From Armatimonadota bacterium (GTDB taxonomy: Bacteria; Armatimonadota; UBA5829), in assembly GCA_023474015.1 (NCBI GenBank), contig JAMCYN010000165.1, positions 1-64,000 on the forward strand: a DNA stretch of 64,000 nt, given 5' to 3'. Shown in pieces: positions 36,826 to 45,177 of the stretch; position 1 is the stretch's first letter; every line of letters begins with the position of its first letter. The position numbers and the translations under genes were made by a program. Under the pieces are notes generated by a model, which ran no database searches, was not told where the DNA came from, and was given only the letters and a program-made list of their open reading frames with translations.

Positions 36826-37623
36826 ATGAAATCCGGGCACGCTATGTTCCTGCTCATCATCGTCGCTACTCTGGCCCATGCCTCGTGCGTAAGCGCCCAG
36901 GACACGGCATATGTCGACAACTCCGTGCTGGACGCCGCCTTCCAGGGCGCTCAGAGGATCGATCTGGCAACGAGTAAGGCCCCGTCCGTGGTCACGCTGC
37001 GGGACAAGGTCAAAATACCCCCGCCGAAGACCCTGGTGCTGGTCAAGACGTTCAAGAAAGAGTCGCTGCCGGATGTGCTGCAGCCGGCGTTTGCGAAGCC
37101 GGGAGTGATGGGCGTCACTATCAGAGGCAGGTATGTGGCAATCCTGCAAACCGAGTTTCCCAAGGAATACCAAGATGTTTTAAGCCACGAACTCGTACAC
37201 GCCTACATCAGCCAGGCATCTCCGAAGCCGCTCCCATTTTGGTTCCAGGAGGGCAGCGCGGTACATTTCTCGACGGATAAGGGCTGGAGGTTTTACGGGA
37301 AGCCGTCGGACACGCAAACCGGGGTTATGGAGGGCCGCATAGTGAACCTCTCCGATACGTACAAGCAGAAACTCCAGAGCTTTCACTTCCTCATCGAGAA
37401 GGCGGGCGACAAGAGGTTCAATGAGTGGTTCAGAGAGACGGTGATGAGCGGCAATGTGGAACCCAGGACGCTTCTGGGGCTGCCACCCAAGGCGGATACC
37501 GAGGCACGCTTCCCTCGCAGGCCGCTCGGACTCTGGCTGGGCGCGGTGGTAGGAGTTGTGGTGCTGATCGTTGTTATCGCCGGCTTCCATACGGTTAGGC
37601 GCGAAGGCAGTTTTCCGAACTGA
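36826..37623 (+). CDS. Membrane-anchored gluzincin-like (peptidase MA-like) protein
   Basis: 265 residues. Signal peptide (MFLLIIVATLAHASCVSA), a zinc-protease motif HELVHAY at 121-127, and a downstream FWFQEGSAVHFS in which Glu142 is a plausible third ligand, as in peptidase MA-like families. A single C-terminal helix (LWLGAVVGVVVLIVVIAGF) holds it in the membrane with a short basic tail. Likely a periplasmic metallopeptidase of unknown substrate. It follows argJ by 51 bases but is functionally unrelated. A sigma-28 promoter starts right after it. Confidence 0.8.
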   Translation: MKSGHAMFLLIIVATLAHASCVSAQDTAYVDNSVLDAAFQGAQRIDLATSKAPSVVTLRDKVKIPPPKTLVLVKTFKKESLPDVLQPAFAKPGVMGVTIRGRYVAILQTEFPKEYQDVLSHELVHAYISQASPKPLPFWFQEGSAVHFSTDKGWRFYGKPSDTQTGVMEGRIVNLSDTYKQKLQSFHFLIEKAGDKRFNEWFRETVMSGNVEPRTLLGLPPKADTEARFPRRPLGLWLGAVVGVVVLIVVIAGFHTVRREGSFPN

Positions 37624-37667
37624 CGGAGGTTGCGGAAAAATATCTGAAAATATTTCTTTCCAAGCCC

Positions 37668-37695
37668 TAAAGAGGCTCGGGACTGGCGCCGATAA
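37668..37695 (+). promoter_or_regulatory. sigma-28 (FliA/SigD) flagellar promoter upstream of flgM
   Basis: TAAA (37668-37671), 16 bases, GCCGATAA (37688-37695). The -10 element is identical to the enterobacterial sigma-28 consensus, and the spacing fits the FliA/SigD range. It lies directly before the c-di-GMP riboswitch and flgM. Confidence 0.8.
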
Positions 37696-37712
37696 TTTGG
37701 ACTGATAACAAA

Positions 37713-37811
37713 TATTGGCGATAAAGGCAAACTCTTCGAAAGAAGGGGACGCAAAGCCTTCGGAACTACAATCCGCTTGCGGATCAGGTTGGCCGGGCTG
37801 CCGTTTCCAAG
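37713..37811 (+). ncRNA. Cyclic di-GMP-I (GEMM) riboswitch upstream of flgM
   Basis: The sequence carries the diagnostic GEMM-I core in the right order: GGCAAAC at 37726-37732, a P2 hairpin capped by a GAAA tetraloop (CTTC-GAAA-GAAG), then GGACGCAAAGCC at about 37747-37758, a P3 arm (ATCCGC-TT-GCGGAT), and the tetraloop-receptor/closing part AGGTTGGCCGGGCTGCC ending near 37802. An outer TTGG/CCAA pairing can close P1, and its 3' strand overlaps the terminator hairpin. That overlap gives a simple way for ligand binding to change termination. Confidence 0.88.
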
Positions 37812-37830
37812 CTTCGGGGTTTGCTTTTTT
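37807..37830 (+). terminator. Riboswitch-associated terminator
   Basis: CAAGC and GTTTG/GCTT form a short hairpin with loop TTCGGGG, followed by six T residues (37825-37830). The 5' arm overlaps the 3' strand of riboswitch P1, so binding of c-di-GMP should favour or block it. The on/off direction cannot be settled by eye. Confidence 0.6.
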
Positions 37831-37893
37831 GTTTGTACAGGCGTAACATGGTGACAGCTCCGAGGCGTGTGGACCACACGGGAGGGCAGACAA

Positions 37894-38196
37894 ATGAAGA
37901 TTTCGCGGATCGAATCTGGTAAGGCATCGATGAGGGTCGGCGCGGCCGAGTCCAAGATTCTGCCGGAGGGCAGGCCACGCGGGTCGATTTCATCCAGAAC
38001 CGAGGGAGCAAGGCACCTTTCACCGCTGGAGAAGGGAATGGCAGTTGCTGAAGAGGCGATGGCCAGGATTCCTGAGACCAGAGAGGACATCGTGAACGAC
38101 CTTAAGGAACGCATCCGGAATGGTGAGTACAAGATCGACGGCAAGGAAGTTGCCGATATGATGCTCAGACGGCTGGAGGCTGACCGAATCAGGTAG
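37894..38196 (+). CDS. flgM: Anti-sigma-28 factor FlgM
   Basis: 100 residues from ATG 37894, preceded by GGGAGGGCAGACAA. The first half is Ser/Gly/Arg-rich and likely disordered. The C-terminal half (REDIVNDLKERIRNGEYKID, then GKEVADMML) is the FlgM sigma-binding domain with the characteristic 'I..G.Y.ID...VA' signature. It holds sigma-28 inactive until the hook is finished and FlgM is exported. It is transcribed from what looks like a sigma-28 promoter, giving negative feedback, and through a c-di-GMP riboswitch. No flgN, flgK or other flagellar gene is adjacent. A strong terminator follows. Confidence 0.88.
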   Translation: MKISRIESGKASMRVGAAESKILPEGRPRGSISSRTEGARHLSPLEKGMAVAEEAMARIPETREDIVNDLKERIRNGEYKIDGKEVADMMLRRLEADRIR

Positions 38197-38220
38197 ACAT
38201 GTGTATAGTGTCCACCCTTG

Positions 38221-38257
38221 CCAGGGTACACGCGCAAGCCTGAGCCCTGGTTTTTTT
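38221..38257 (+). terminator. Intrinsic terminator after flgM
   Basis: CCAGGG (38221-38226) and CCCTGG (38245-38250), followed by seven T residues (38251-38257). Confidence 0.85.
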
Positions 38258-38327
38258 ATGTACCGGGTCGGAGGAGTTGCGGAGGTTGTTGGCTAAGATA
38301 TGGATATGCAGAGTGTAGGTGGATAGC

Positions 38328-39104
38328 ATGGCTAACATATTTGCTGTAGTCAATCAAAAGGGCGGGGTCGGTAAGACAACGACAGCGGTCAATTTGTCAG
38401 CGTGTTTGGCCGTGGCAGGAAAGCGGGTCCTGCTTGTTGACACTGATCCGCAGGGCAACGCAACCAGCGGAGTCGGAGTGGTAAAGTCAGACCTCGACCA
38501 CTGCATCTACGATGTGCTGATCAATGATGAGCCGTTGGAGCAGGTCATTGTTCACACTGAGATAGGCGGCCTACACTTGGTTCCCGCCAAGCTTGATCTC
38601 GCGGGCGCTGACATAGAACTGATGTCCATGATGTCAAGGGAGACAAAACTCAAGGCCGCGCTGGCGCGTATTGAGGGCAGCTACGACTTCGTGATTATCG
38701 ACTGTCCTCCTTCACTGGGGCTGCTGACTGTCAACGTCCTCGCCGCCGCGAGATATGTGATCATGCCGATCCAGTGTGAGTACTACGCGCTTGAGGGAAT
38801 CAGCCAGTTGCTGCGAACAATCGATCTGGTTCGGCAGCACCTTAATCCGGGGCTTGAGATTGCCAAAGTCCTGCTGACGATGTTTGACTACCGAACTAAC
38901 CTCTCGCAACAGGTCACGGAGGAAGTCTACCGTTTCTTCGGGAGCAAGGTAGCATGTGTAGTTGTGCCGAGGAACGTGAGGTTGAGCGAGGCGCCCAGTC
39001 ACGGCAAGCCGATCATCACTTACGATCCGAAGTCTAAGGGCGCGGAGGCCTACACGAAGTTTTCTGAGGAGGTAATATCCTTTGGAGAGAAAGAGTCTGG
39101 GTAA
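38328..39104 (+). CDS. parA: Chromosome-partitioning ATPase ParA (Soj)
   Basis: 258 residues from ATG 38328 with AGGTGG upstream (GTG 38319 is an alternative). The deviant Walker A KGGVGKTT at 11-18, the A' motif LLVDTDPQGN and Walker B FVIIDCPPSLG are intact, and the short N-terminus without a helix-turn-helix marks the chromosomal Soj type. It binds DNA as an ATP dimer and moves ParB-parS complexes. It overlaps parB by 23 bases. Confidence 0.97.
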   Translation: MANIFAVVNQKGGVGKTTTAVNLSACLAVAGKRVLLVDTDPQGNATSGVGVVKSDLDHCIYDVLINDEPLEQVIVHTEIGGLHLVPAKLDLAGADIELMSMMSRETKLKAALARIEGSYDFVIIDCPPSLGLLTVNVLAAARYVIMPIQCEYYALEGISQLLRTIDLVRQHLNPGLEIAKVLLTMFDYRTNLSQQVTEEVYRFFGSKVACVVVPRNVRLSEAPSHGKPIITYDPKSKGAEAYTKFSEEVISFGEKESG

Positions 39105-39951
39105 GGGGCTGGGGGCATTGATTCCCGGAGCTGAGCGAGATGATCGGCAATCCGGGAGCGACATCGACGTCCGCCGCATCAGTGTAAATCCCTATCAGCC
39201 TCGTGAAACATTCAACGACGAGAAGTTCCAGGAGCTGGTAAGCTCGGTTCGGGTCCACGGCGTGCTTCAACCGGTTGTTGTCCGTTCCAAAGGTGAGGGC
39301 GACTACGAACTCGTCGCGGGCGAGCGGCGACTGCGGGCGGCCATAGCTGCCGGCCTCACGCGCATCCCCGCTGTAGTGAGGGAGCTGACCAACGAGCAGA
39401 GCCTGCAAGTCGCGCTGATTGAGAACATCCAAAGGGAAGACATAAACCCGGTCGAGGCCGCTGCGGCTTACCGCCGCCTGGCGGAAGAGTTCGGTCTTTC
39501 TCAAGAAGAGCTGGCTTTCACTATCGGCAAGAGCCGCTCCGCGATCGCGAACACCATGCGTCTACTTGGCCTTCCCGAGGAGATCAGGGAGTGCGTACGT
39601 TCTCGGCGGATCAGTGAGGGGCACGCTCGCGCCATCCTCTCCATTGAGAACGAGGATCGGCAGGTGGAGTTGTGCCGCCGTATCGCAGGCGCCGGACTCT
39701 CGGTGCGCGAAGCTGAGCGATTAGCGAGGCAGTGGTCAGCGAGTCGGACAGCTCCGGCGGCGGGTACTGTTTCACGTGAAACAACTCCGACGGCCCAAGA
39801 CCCCAACATTCTCGAACTTGAAGGGCGTCTGCGGGAGAGGTTTGGTACAAGAGTCAAGATCGTCAAGAACAAGGATCACGGACGGGTAGAGATCGAATTC
39901 TACTCCGACGAAGATATGGACCGCATACTCACGATGCTTACCGAAGGCTGA
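39082..39951 (+). CDS. parB: Chromosome-partitioning CTPase ParB (Spo0J/Noc family)
   Basis: 289 residues from TTG 39082 behind GAGGAGGTAATATCC. Contains the N-terminal ParA-activating tail (LGKGLGALIPG), the CTP-binding ParB/Srx fold with GVLQPVVVR and AGERRLRAA, the NIQREDINPVEAA arginine-rich region, and the helix-turn-helix that reads parS (LSQEELAFTIGKSRSAIANT). A C-terminal dimerisation domain follows a linker near residues 220-240. The parS site itself is encoded in that linker (codons GTVSRET). Chromosomal type. Confidence 0.97.
   Translation: MERKSLGKGLGALIPGAERDDRQSGSDIDVRRISVNPYQPRETFNDEKFQELVSSVRVHGVLQPVVVRSKGEGDYELVAGERRLRAAIAAGLTRIPAVVRELTNEQSLQVALIENIQREDINPVEAAAAYRRLAEEFGLSQEELAFTIGKSRSAIANTMRLLGLPEEIRECVRSRRISEGHARAILSIENEDRQVELCRRIAGAGLSVREAERLARQWSASRTAPAAGTVSRETTPTAQDPNILELEGRLRERFGTRVKIVKNKDHGRVEIEFYSDEDMDRILTMLTEG
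39768..39783. promoter_or_regulatory. parS: Perfect parS centromere site inside parB
   Basis: TGTTTCACGTGAAACA is an exact match to the 16-base palindromic parS consensus bound by ParB. It sits within the parB coding sequence, in the interdomain linker. Confidence 0.95.
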
Positions 39952-40391
39952 CCGCGCTTCCTCAAGCCTATAGGCCACCTCGCTTCCACGTTCTGAGCAT
40001 CTCTGGCTCGTACGCGTTCTTGTACGCCACCACAGGCCCCCTTATCTGAAATCTCCGCCTACATACGCTCGAACTTCCATATGCGTCCGGTGTCTAACGA
40101 TTGTCACAGGTGCCCAACCTGTGGTCGTGGCACCTCACGTTAACGTTGAGGAGCCGCGCCAAGAACTTCCCGTCATCAATTTGAGCCGATGTATCGCTCT
40201 TTGCACCCCTTTGCCAAGTGCGTGCGTCGAAGAGCCGGTTACACTGCATTGGGAACGATATCCCTGCACCGACACCTACTCTGTAAGCGTTTATCGGCCC
40301 TGTCTACTCACCGGACTCGATGTCTCAACGCTAATCAAACTAACGAACCTGCTGGGCTCGCTCTGGCATACGTTCCATCACCGTCACCAAC

Positions 40392-40580
40392 ATGCTCCAC
40401 GGCAATGGATTGCTCATACTATTTACAGACGGGCACACGAAGGTCTTCCACACGACGTACTTCCCGCAGACAAGAAGCAGCCAGGACATCAACTTCGACG
40501 GCAATGACAGCCAGGCTTGGTGGAACTTCTACTATGGCGCTAACCCGAATGCGTCTCAGAAGGCAAGGCACTGTCAATAG
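40392..40580 (+). pseudogene. Remnant of an H-x9-DG pseudopilin-like (DUF1559-type) protein
   Basis: The frame reads MLHGNGLLILFTDGHTKVFH and then TTYFPQTRSSQDINFDG. His followed by nine residues and Asp-Gly-His is the C-terminal hallmark of the prepilin-type proteins common in Planctomycetes and Armatimonadota. The expected N-terminal methylation motif and body are missing or frame-broken upstream (39952-40391), so it is a decayed gene. The rest of the parB-to-40604 gap shows only a small inverted repeat (CACAGGT near 40108, ACCTGTG near 40120). Confidence 0.5.
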
Positions 40581-40604
40581 GAATCTCACTGTGGCTTGTA
40601 CACG

Positions 40605-40638
40605 AAAGTCCGCCGGGGTGCTGCCCGGCGGACTTTCT
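40605..40638. terminator. Very strong bidirectional hairpin
   Basis: GAAAGTCCGCCGGG (40605-40618) and CCCGGCGGACTTTC (40625-40638): a perfect 14-pair stem with a six-base loop. It sits between the pseudogene remnant (+) and the C-terminus of the CBM9-like gene (-). The terminal AAA/TTT pairs leave short T-tracts on each strand. Confidence 0.75.
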
Positions 40639-40708
40639 CCCGCGCATAAACCATTGCTGCTAGTAGACGTGTGTCTATCTTTGTGCTCGGTCCCTGACGG
40701 CTTACCCG

Positions 40709-42082
40709 TTACGGGTTTACGATGACGATCTTCCCCTCCGCCGTCTTCGTCAGCCCATTCACGGTCACTTGCACTTTGACCGGCACGTCCCCCAGGATTC
40801 CGAGCGGCGGCTTAGCCTTGAACCCAGCCGAGGAAACCGCGTCGCTGGGCACCTCGAACTCCCGCGTGTCGGCGTTTCTCCATAGCTCCCAGCCGGTGGG
40901 CAGGGTGATCTTGGCGGTACCCCGGATGTCGCGGCGCATGTTGTTCCTGATTGCCACTCCGAACGTTACGTCCTTCACATCTGCTCGCACGTCCTTTGCC
41001 GGAAGCCGCAGTTCGATCTCGAACGGCTCGACAACATCGAAACTGACCAGCGCGCTTCCGAGCCTCTCCGTGCCTGAGCGTACTTCCGCCCCGACCGCCC
41101 AGCTACCGGTCCGCATGTCGCTCGGTATCAGCGACCTGACATCGTGCGAGAAGTGCTTTTTGGGGCCGACACCCTCGACTCTCACCTTCTCACTGCTCAG
41201 ATAATCTCCTGCCTTTCCTTCGCCCGCGACGACAATAGTGCGCGCGTCGACGGTCTCGGTCCCGGCGTTCGTGAGATGCAGCCGCCCGATAAGGTCCTCT
41301 CCGCGCGCGATCCTGCCGTACCTGAGATCGAAGCCCATATCGAGCGGCTTAAGCGATGCGAACTTCTTGGTCACCAGGGTGCATTCCTTAGTTTCGCCCG
41401 GCTGCGACGAAGGCACCCACCCGAGCGCATCCAGGCCGGCGCTCAAATCGATCTGGAACCCGATCTTTCTGCCGGCGGCTAGCTTAAGGCCGCGAACGAG
41501 CAGCGTGGGCACTCGCATTTCGATCATATAAGCCGTCGCGGTGCGAGTGCTCTTCACTTCCACCATCGCGGTCTCCTCGGGGGTTACCGGAGTGGCCACC
41601 GGGGACTTCGAGTTCTTGGACTCGTAGCGGGCCACGGTCACAGTGAGGGCATCGGCCGCCGCGCGGACCGCTCTGAACTCGTAGTTATCCTCGCCGTGGA
41701 ACCATCCGTCATCGTGCGCGTCCAGGACGATCATCATGTCCACCGGCTTGTTGGACTTGGCCGCGACATAGAGATTCCCGGAATCCCAGTCAGCGAAAGT
41801 CGTGGCTTCCCAGCCGCCGGTGTTGAATGTATAGAACGCATCCCACTCACCGTCCTCAACGACTCCGTCAATTATCGGCGTGCGCCTGAAAAGCTCCGTA
41901 TCGGGCGTTAGGGCCGGCATTGTAATTGCAGGCGTCTGCGGGTCTGCCGGGGCCGCCACGGGCGCGGCAGGGGCCACGGGCGCCGGGGGTGCGGTCGTAT
42001 CCGCATCGGCAAACGCCGGGGCGTCGCTCAAGCACAATTGGGAGATGACAAGGAAAGCCAGCATGTATGGTAATCTTCTCAA
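40709..42082 (-). CDS. Secreted protein with CBM9-like and NEW3-like domains
   Basis: 457 residues. Start TTG 42082 (AGGAGGAGAAAA upstream) or ATG 42064. Signal peptide MLAFLVISQLCLSDAPAFA, then an Ala/Pro-rich linker (APPAPVAPAAPVAAPADP). Residues about 65-230 resemble the family 9 carbohydrate-binding/DOMON-like fold (PIIDGVVEDGEWDAFYTFN, LDAHDDGWFHGEDNYEFR, AYMIEMRVP). The remaining part contains two immunoglobulin-like segments (RLHLTNAGTETVDARTIVV; VAIRNNMRRDIRGTAKITLP), as in NEW3-type alpha-galactosidase-associated domains. No hydrolase domain is present, so it probably binds surface or plant polysaccharide. Confidence 0.75.
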   Translation of the reverse strand: MRRLPYMLAFLVISQLCLSDAPAFADADTTAPPAPVAPAAPVAAPADPQTPAITMPALTPDTELFRRTPIIDGVVEDGEWDAFYTFNTGGWEATTFADWDSGNLYVAAKSNKPVDMMIVLDAHDDGWFHGEDNYEFRAVRAAADALTVTVARYESKNSKSPVATPVTPEETAMVEVKSTRTATAYMIEMRVPTLLVRGLKLAAGRKIGFQIDLSAGLDALGWVPSSQPGETKECTLVTKKFASLKPLDMGFDLRYGRIARGEDLIGRLHLTNAGTETVDARTIVVAGEGKAGDYLSSEKVRVEGVGPKKHFSHDVRSLIPSDMRTGSWAVGAEVRSGTERLGSALVSFDVVEPFEIELRLPAKDVRADVKDVTFGVAIRNNMRRDIRGTAKITLPTGWELWRNADTREFEVPSDAVSSAGFKAKPPLGILGDVPVKVQVTVNGLTKTAEGKIVIVNP

Positions 42083-42241
42083 TTTTCTCCTCCTGAGGTA
42101 TTACCGGCTCTGGGATGCCCGCCGGTGTCGTATTACTATCCGGGAACGATGGTTTGATTATAGTCCAGCCTCGGCGCCGCGTCAACGCCGGGAAGGTAAC
42201 CCGCCGCGAATCCTCGAAGAATATCCTGAGTGTAATGCCTT

Positions 42242-43246
42242 ATGCCCCTGATTTCCGTCCTGATTCCCGCTTACAACGCGGAATCCACAATCGAAGCCGC
42301 GATAGCCAGCATACTGCGCCAGACCTGCCGGGATTTCGAGGTCGTGGTGGTCGATGACGGCTCCATCGACTCCACGCCCGACCTGCTCGACTCCTTCTCC
42401 GCCGCCGACTCTCGCGTCCGCGTGATTCACTCTCCAAAGCGCGGCATAATCAGCGCTTTGAACACCGGACTCGAAGTTTCCAGCGGCGAGCTTATAGCGC
42501 GGATGGACGCGGACGACATCTCTCATCCGTCGCGCCTCGAGATGCAGGCCCGTCTGATGGAAGCTCAACTCCATCTGAGCGTATGCTCTTGCCTCGTGCG
42601 GCAATTTCCCCGCGATGGCCTGCTCGGCGGGCTGCTGCATTATGAAGACTGGCTCAATTCGTTGACCTCCCACCAGGACATCTCCAGGGACATCTTTATC
42701 GAGAGCCCCGTGGCACACCCAAGCGTTATGCTCAGGCGGCGGGAGCTTGTCGAGATCGGCGGCTATCAGGAGCGCGGCTGGGCGGAGGACTATGATCTAT
42801 GGCTGCGATACCGCGAGGCGGGTAAGCATTTCGCCAAAGTGGAGAAGACGCTCGTGTTCTGGAGGCAGAGCGAGGGGCGGCTGACGTTCACCGACCGCCG
42901 CTACTCCGTCGAGAACTTCCTTCGCGCGAAGGCCCACTACCTCGCCCGGATCCTTAAAGGCAGCAACCGCCCAATCGTGCTTTGGGGCGCGGGCAAGACC
43001 GGGCGGCGGATAATCAAGCATCTCTTGCGCGAGGGGATGGATATTGAAGCAGTCATCGACATCGACGCCAAGAAGATCGGCCACACTCTTCGTGGCAGGC
43101 CGATAGTTGGCCCGGATTACCTGATCGGCCGTCCAGAAGCGTTCGTCATCGCGGCTGTAAGTTCTCGCGGCGCACGGGGGCTGATAAGGGAACATCTACG
43201 GCAGATGGGGTTCGCCGAGGTGCGGGACTTTGTCTGCGCGGCGTGA
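42242..43246 (+). CDS. Family 2 glycosyltransferase with C-terminal Rossmann-like domain
   Basis: 334 residues. Residues 1-215 are a GT-A glycosyltransferase: ISVLIPAYNAESTIEAAIAS, VVVDDGSIDST, the metal-binding ELIARMDADDISHPSR and the acceptor motif GWAEDYDLWLR (E-D dyad). Residues about 240-334 add an unusual nucleotide-binding-like domain (RPIVLWGAGKTGRRIIKHLL, then VIDIDAKKIGHTLRGRPIVG), similar to the N-terminal lobe of PglD/UDP-sugar binding acetyltransferases. Cytoplasmic. Isolated from other polysaccharide genes. Confidence 0.9.
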   Translation: MPLISVLIPAYNAESTIEAAIASILRQTCRDFEVVVVDDGSIDSTPDLLDSFSAADSRVRVIHSPKRGIISALNTGLEVSSGELIARMDADDISHPSRLEMQARLMEAQLHLSVCSCLVRQFPRDGLLGGLLHYEDWLNSLTSHQDISRDIFIESPVAHPSVMLRRRELVEIGGYQERGWAEDYDLWLRYREAGKHFAKVEKTLVFWRQSEGRLTFTDRRYSVENFLRAKAHYLARILKGSNRPIVLWGAGKTGRRIIKHLLREGMDIEAVIDIDAKKIGHTLRGRPIVGPDYLIGRPEAFVIAAVSSRGARGLIREHLRQMGFAEVRDFVCAA

Positions 43247-43519
43247 GGGAAGGGAGGGCTTAAGCCCAATAGTCCCAGCAATTACATCACCGGAGCTTTT
43301 GGGAGAGAGAATCTTTGTATTCAGTTGTTTGGTGGAGGAGACGTTACCTCCGCAAGAACATTCTCCGTTTTTCTCCAGTCCAAAGAACAGCAAGAAGGCA
43401 GACAGCCTGCTTGCCACCGTCAAAAGGGCCGACTATGCTACCTGGACAATTCATCATAAGGGCTGACAAGTAATACTTGCATGTCTCTGTTACACTGGTA
43501 ATCAGGGAAGGTGATCATC

Positions 43520-44869
43520 TTGAATTGGGTTGACAAAGTAACAGAAGCGATTGCCTACATCGAGGATAATCTATTTGAGCCAATATCCGCTGAATCTGTG
43601 GGCAAAGCGATAAACTACGCTCCATCTTCGTTCTCCAACATTTTCAGCGCTATTACCGGATACTCCGTAGGTGAATACATTCGCTTCCGGCGTTTGTCAT
43701 GGGCGGCGGGCGAGCTTGAGAAGGGCAAGCATTCGGTTACCGAACTGGCGTTTGAGTGTGGATATGAGACGGTCGAAGCTTTCTCCAAAGCTTTCAAGCG
43801 TCTGTTTGGTTGTCCGCCTTCCAAGACAGAAGACTCAGGATATCATAGCTTCTCTCCCATATCTATTGAGTTCAGACTGTTAGGAGGATTCACCATGAGA
43901 AGGAACCTGATACCAGATTTGTTGAGGGTGGACTGGTCGGATACCCAGAGGCAGAACGAGTTCGTCAACAGCGTCGTCTCGGCGCTCAACGCCCTCGGAG
44001 AGAAGATCGACTATGATTATGTCTGCGCGGTTTCGGGAAATGCATTCCGCACTTCCTTCTCAATGCCGTCAGTGAACAGGTGGAATCATGGCAACTATCA
44101 CGTCATTAACACGCCAATCGTTATCGAGCACACGTTCAGAATGCTGGGCTATAAGGTATCGCACCACGTTCGGGGGGACCGCGAGGCCGACAGCAGGCTT
44201 ATTATGGACAGCATAGACAGGGGCGTTCCCGTCATCACGCTTGAGGGTGTGATCAGCTGTGCTGACGCTTGTGTGATCTCTGGGTACGACAACGATGGCG
44301 CCGTGCTTCTTGGTTACAGTCCGTTCATGTATATTGAGGACGACCATAAAGAAGCGCCGGACGATACGGGTTACTTCAGAAAATCAGACTGGCACAACGG
44401 GTTCTTTGCGAAAGCCAACGGAAGAATACTCATCATTGAAGGACCATGTGAGAAGCCTGACACGAAGGCCGTATTTGCAGAAACTCTAAAGCTGATCTCA
44501 CGCCTTATCCGAGAGGAAAGCCTAGCGCCAGGTCAGTATAATGGCCTGGCCGCACACAAGGCTTTCGCCGATGCATTGCTGACTTATACGTGGGACGACA
44601 ATTTCGAGCCGTACCTCAATGTCATGTGCAACGAGAAGCAATACTTGGACAGGCAATACGCTGTGAAATTCTTCCGGGATAACGACAGAGGGGACCTGGC
44701 TGATCGTTATGAGGAGATAGCGGCACTTTCCGCGAAGCTGATGCAGATTATCCCGCAGGATTTCTCCGCATCCGATATGTTCAGTGACAAAGATAAGCTG
44801 AAACCGTTCTGCGATGTATTGCTGCAGATACGCGATTTGGAAGAGAAAGCGCTTGCTCTGCTTGACTGA
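43520..44869 (+). CDS. AraC-type DNA-binding domain fused to a BtrH/C39-like domain
   Basis: 449 residues from TTG 43520, with GGAAGGTGATCATC upstream, which suits this start better than GTG 43511. Residues 1-100 are the two-helix-turn-helix AraC/XylS DNA-binding domain, placed N-terminally (PISAESVGKAINYAPSSFSN; VTELAFECGYETVEAFSKAF). From about 120 the sequence resembles the peptidase C39-like/BtrH N-terminal fold: YDYVCAVSGNAFRTSF, GVPVITLEGVISCADACVIS, VLLGYSPF. Such fusions occur in Firmicutes. Base composition is lower in GC than its neighbours, suggesting transfer. The 43247-43509 gap before it shows no clear promoter. Confidence 0.85.
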   Translation: MNWVDKVTEAIAYIEDNLFEPISAESVGKAINYAPSSFSNIFSAITGYSVGEYIRFRRLSWAAGELEKGKHSVTELAFECGYETVEAFSKAFKRLFGCPPSKTEDSGYHSFSPISIEFRLLGGFTMRRNLIPDLLRVDWSDTQRQNEFVNSVVSALNALGEKIDYDYVCAVSGNAFRTSFSMPSVNRWNHGNYHVINTPIVIEHTFRMLGYKVSHHVRGDREADSRLIMDSIDRGVPVITLEGVISCADACVISGYDNDGAVLLGYSPFMYIEDDHKEAPDDTGYFRKSDWHNGFFAKANGRILIIEGPCEKPDTKAVFAETLKLISRLIREESLAPGQYNGLAAHKAFADALLTYTWDDNFEPYLNVMCNEKQYLDRQYAVKFFRDNDRGDLADRYEEIAALSAKLMQIIPQDFSASDMFSDKDKLKPFCDVLLQIRDLEEKALALLD

Positions 44870-45036
44870 CAGTATTTTGTTGTTCCGTTGCACCTTTGGA
44901 CTCGCCCAGAGAACATTCGAGAGAAAACAGAGAAAACTGCGCGAAAGAGAACCGGTTAAGAGCGTTTTGGGGCAACATCCTCCTCCACCCAGTCCAATGG
45001 AGCTTGTCACAGAATCGGGCGCCATATAAAGCAAAA

Positions 45037-45067
45037 CCACGCTCACATCATCACAACATGAGCGTGG
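45037..45067 (-). terminator. Hairpin with T-rich tail in the 44.87-45.26 kb gap
   Basis: CCACGCTCA (45037-45045) and TGAGCGTGG (45059-45067). On the minus strand it is followed by TTTTGCTTT. Second of two terminators for the cytochrome operon. Confidence 0.7.
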
Positions 45068-45177
45068 TGCAGTTCATATGCATGAACATTAATAAGTCCC
45101 GAATATGTTGGAGCACCGGAACTCGAACGCGGGTCCAAGAAAGAGTGATCGCAGAGTCTCGCCCTCCCAAAATCAAG

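Noticed and set aside
40189..40725. 178-codon plus-strand frame after parB
   Set aside because: Overlaps the better-supported pseudopilin remnant in another frame, contains the strong hairpin, and has no protein-like pattern.
45100..45150. tRNA 3'-half-like sequence (GCGTTCGAGTTCC, then GGTGCTCCA, on the minus strand)
   Set aside because: The T-stem does not pair properly and no matching 5' acceptor half is found within a tRNA length. At best a tRNA-derived fragment or attachment-site scar; not annotated as a gene.
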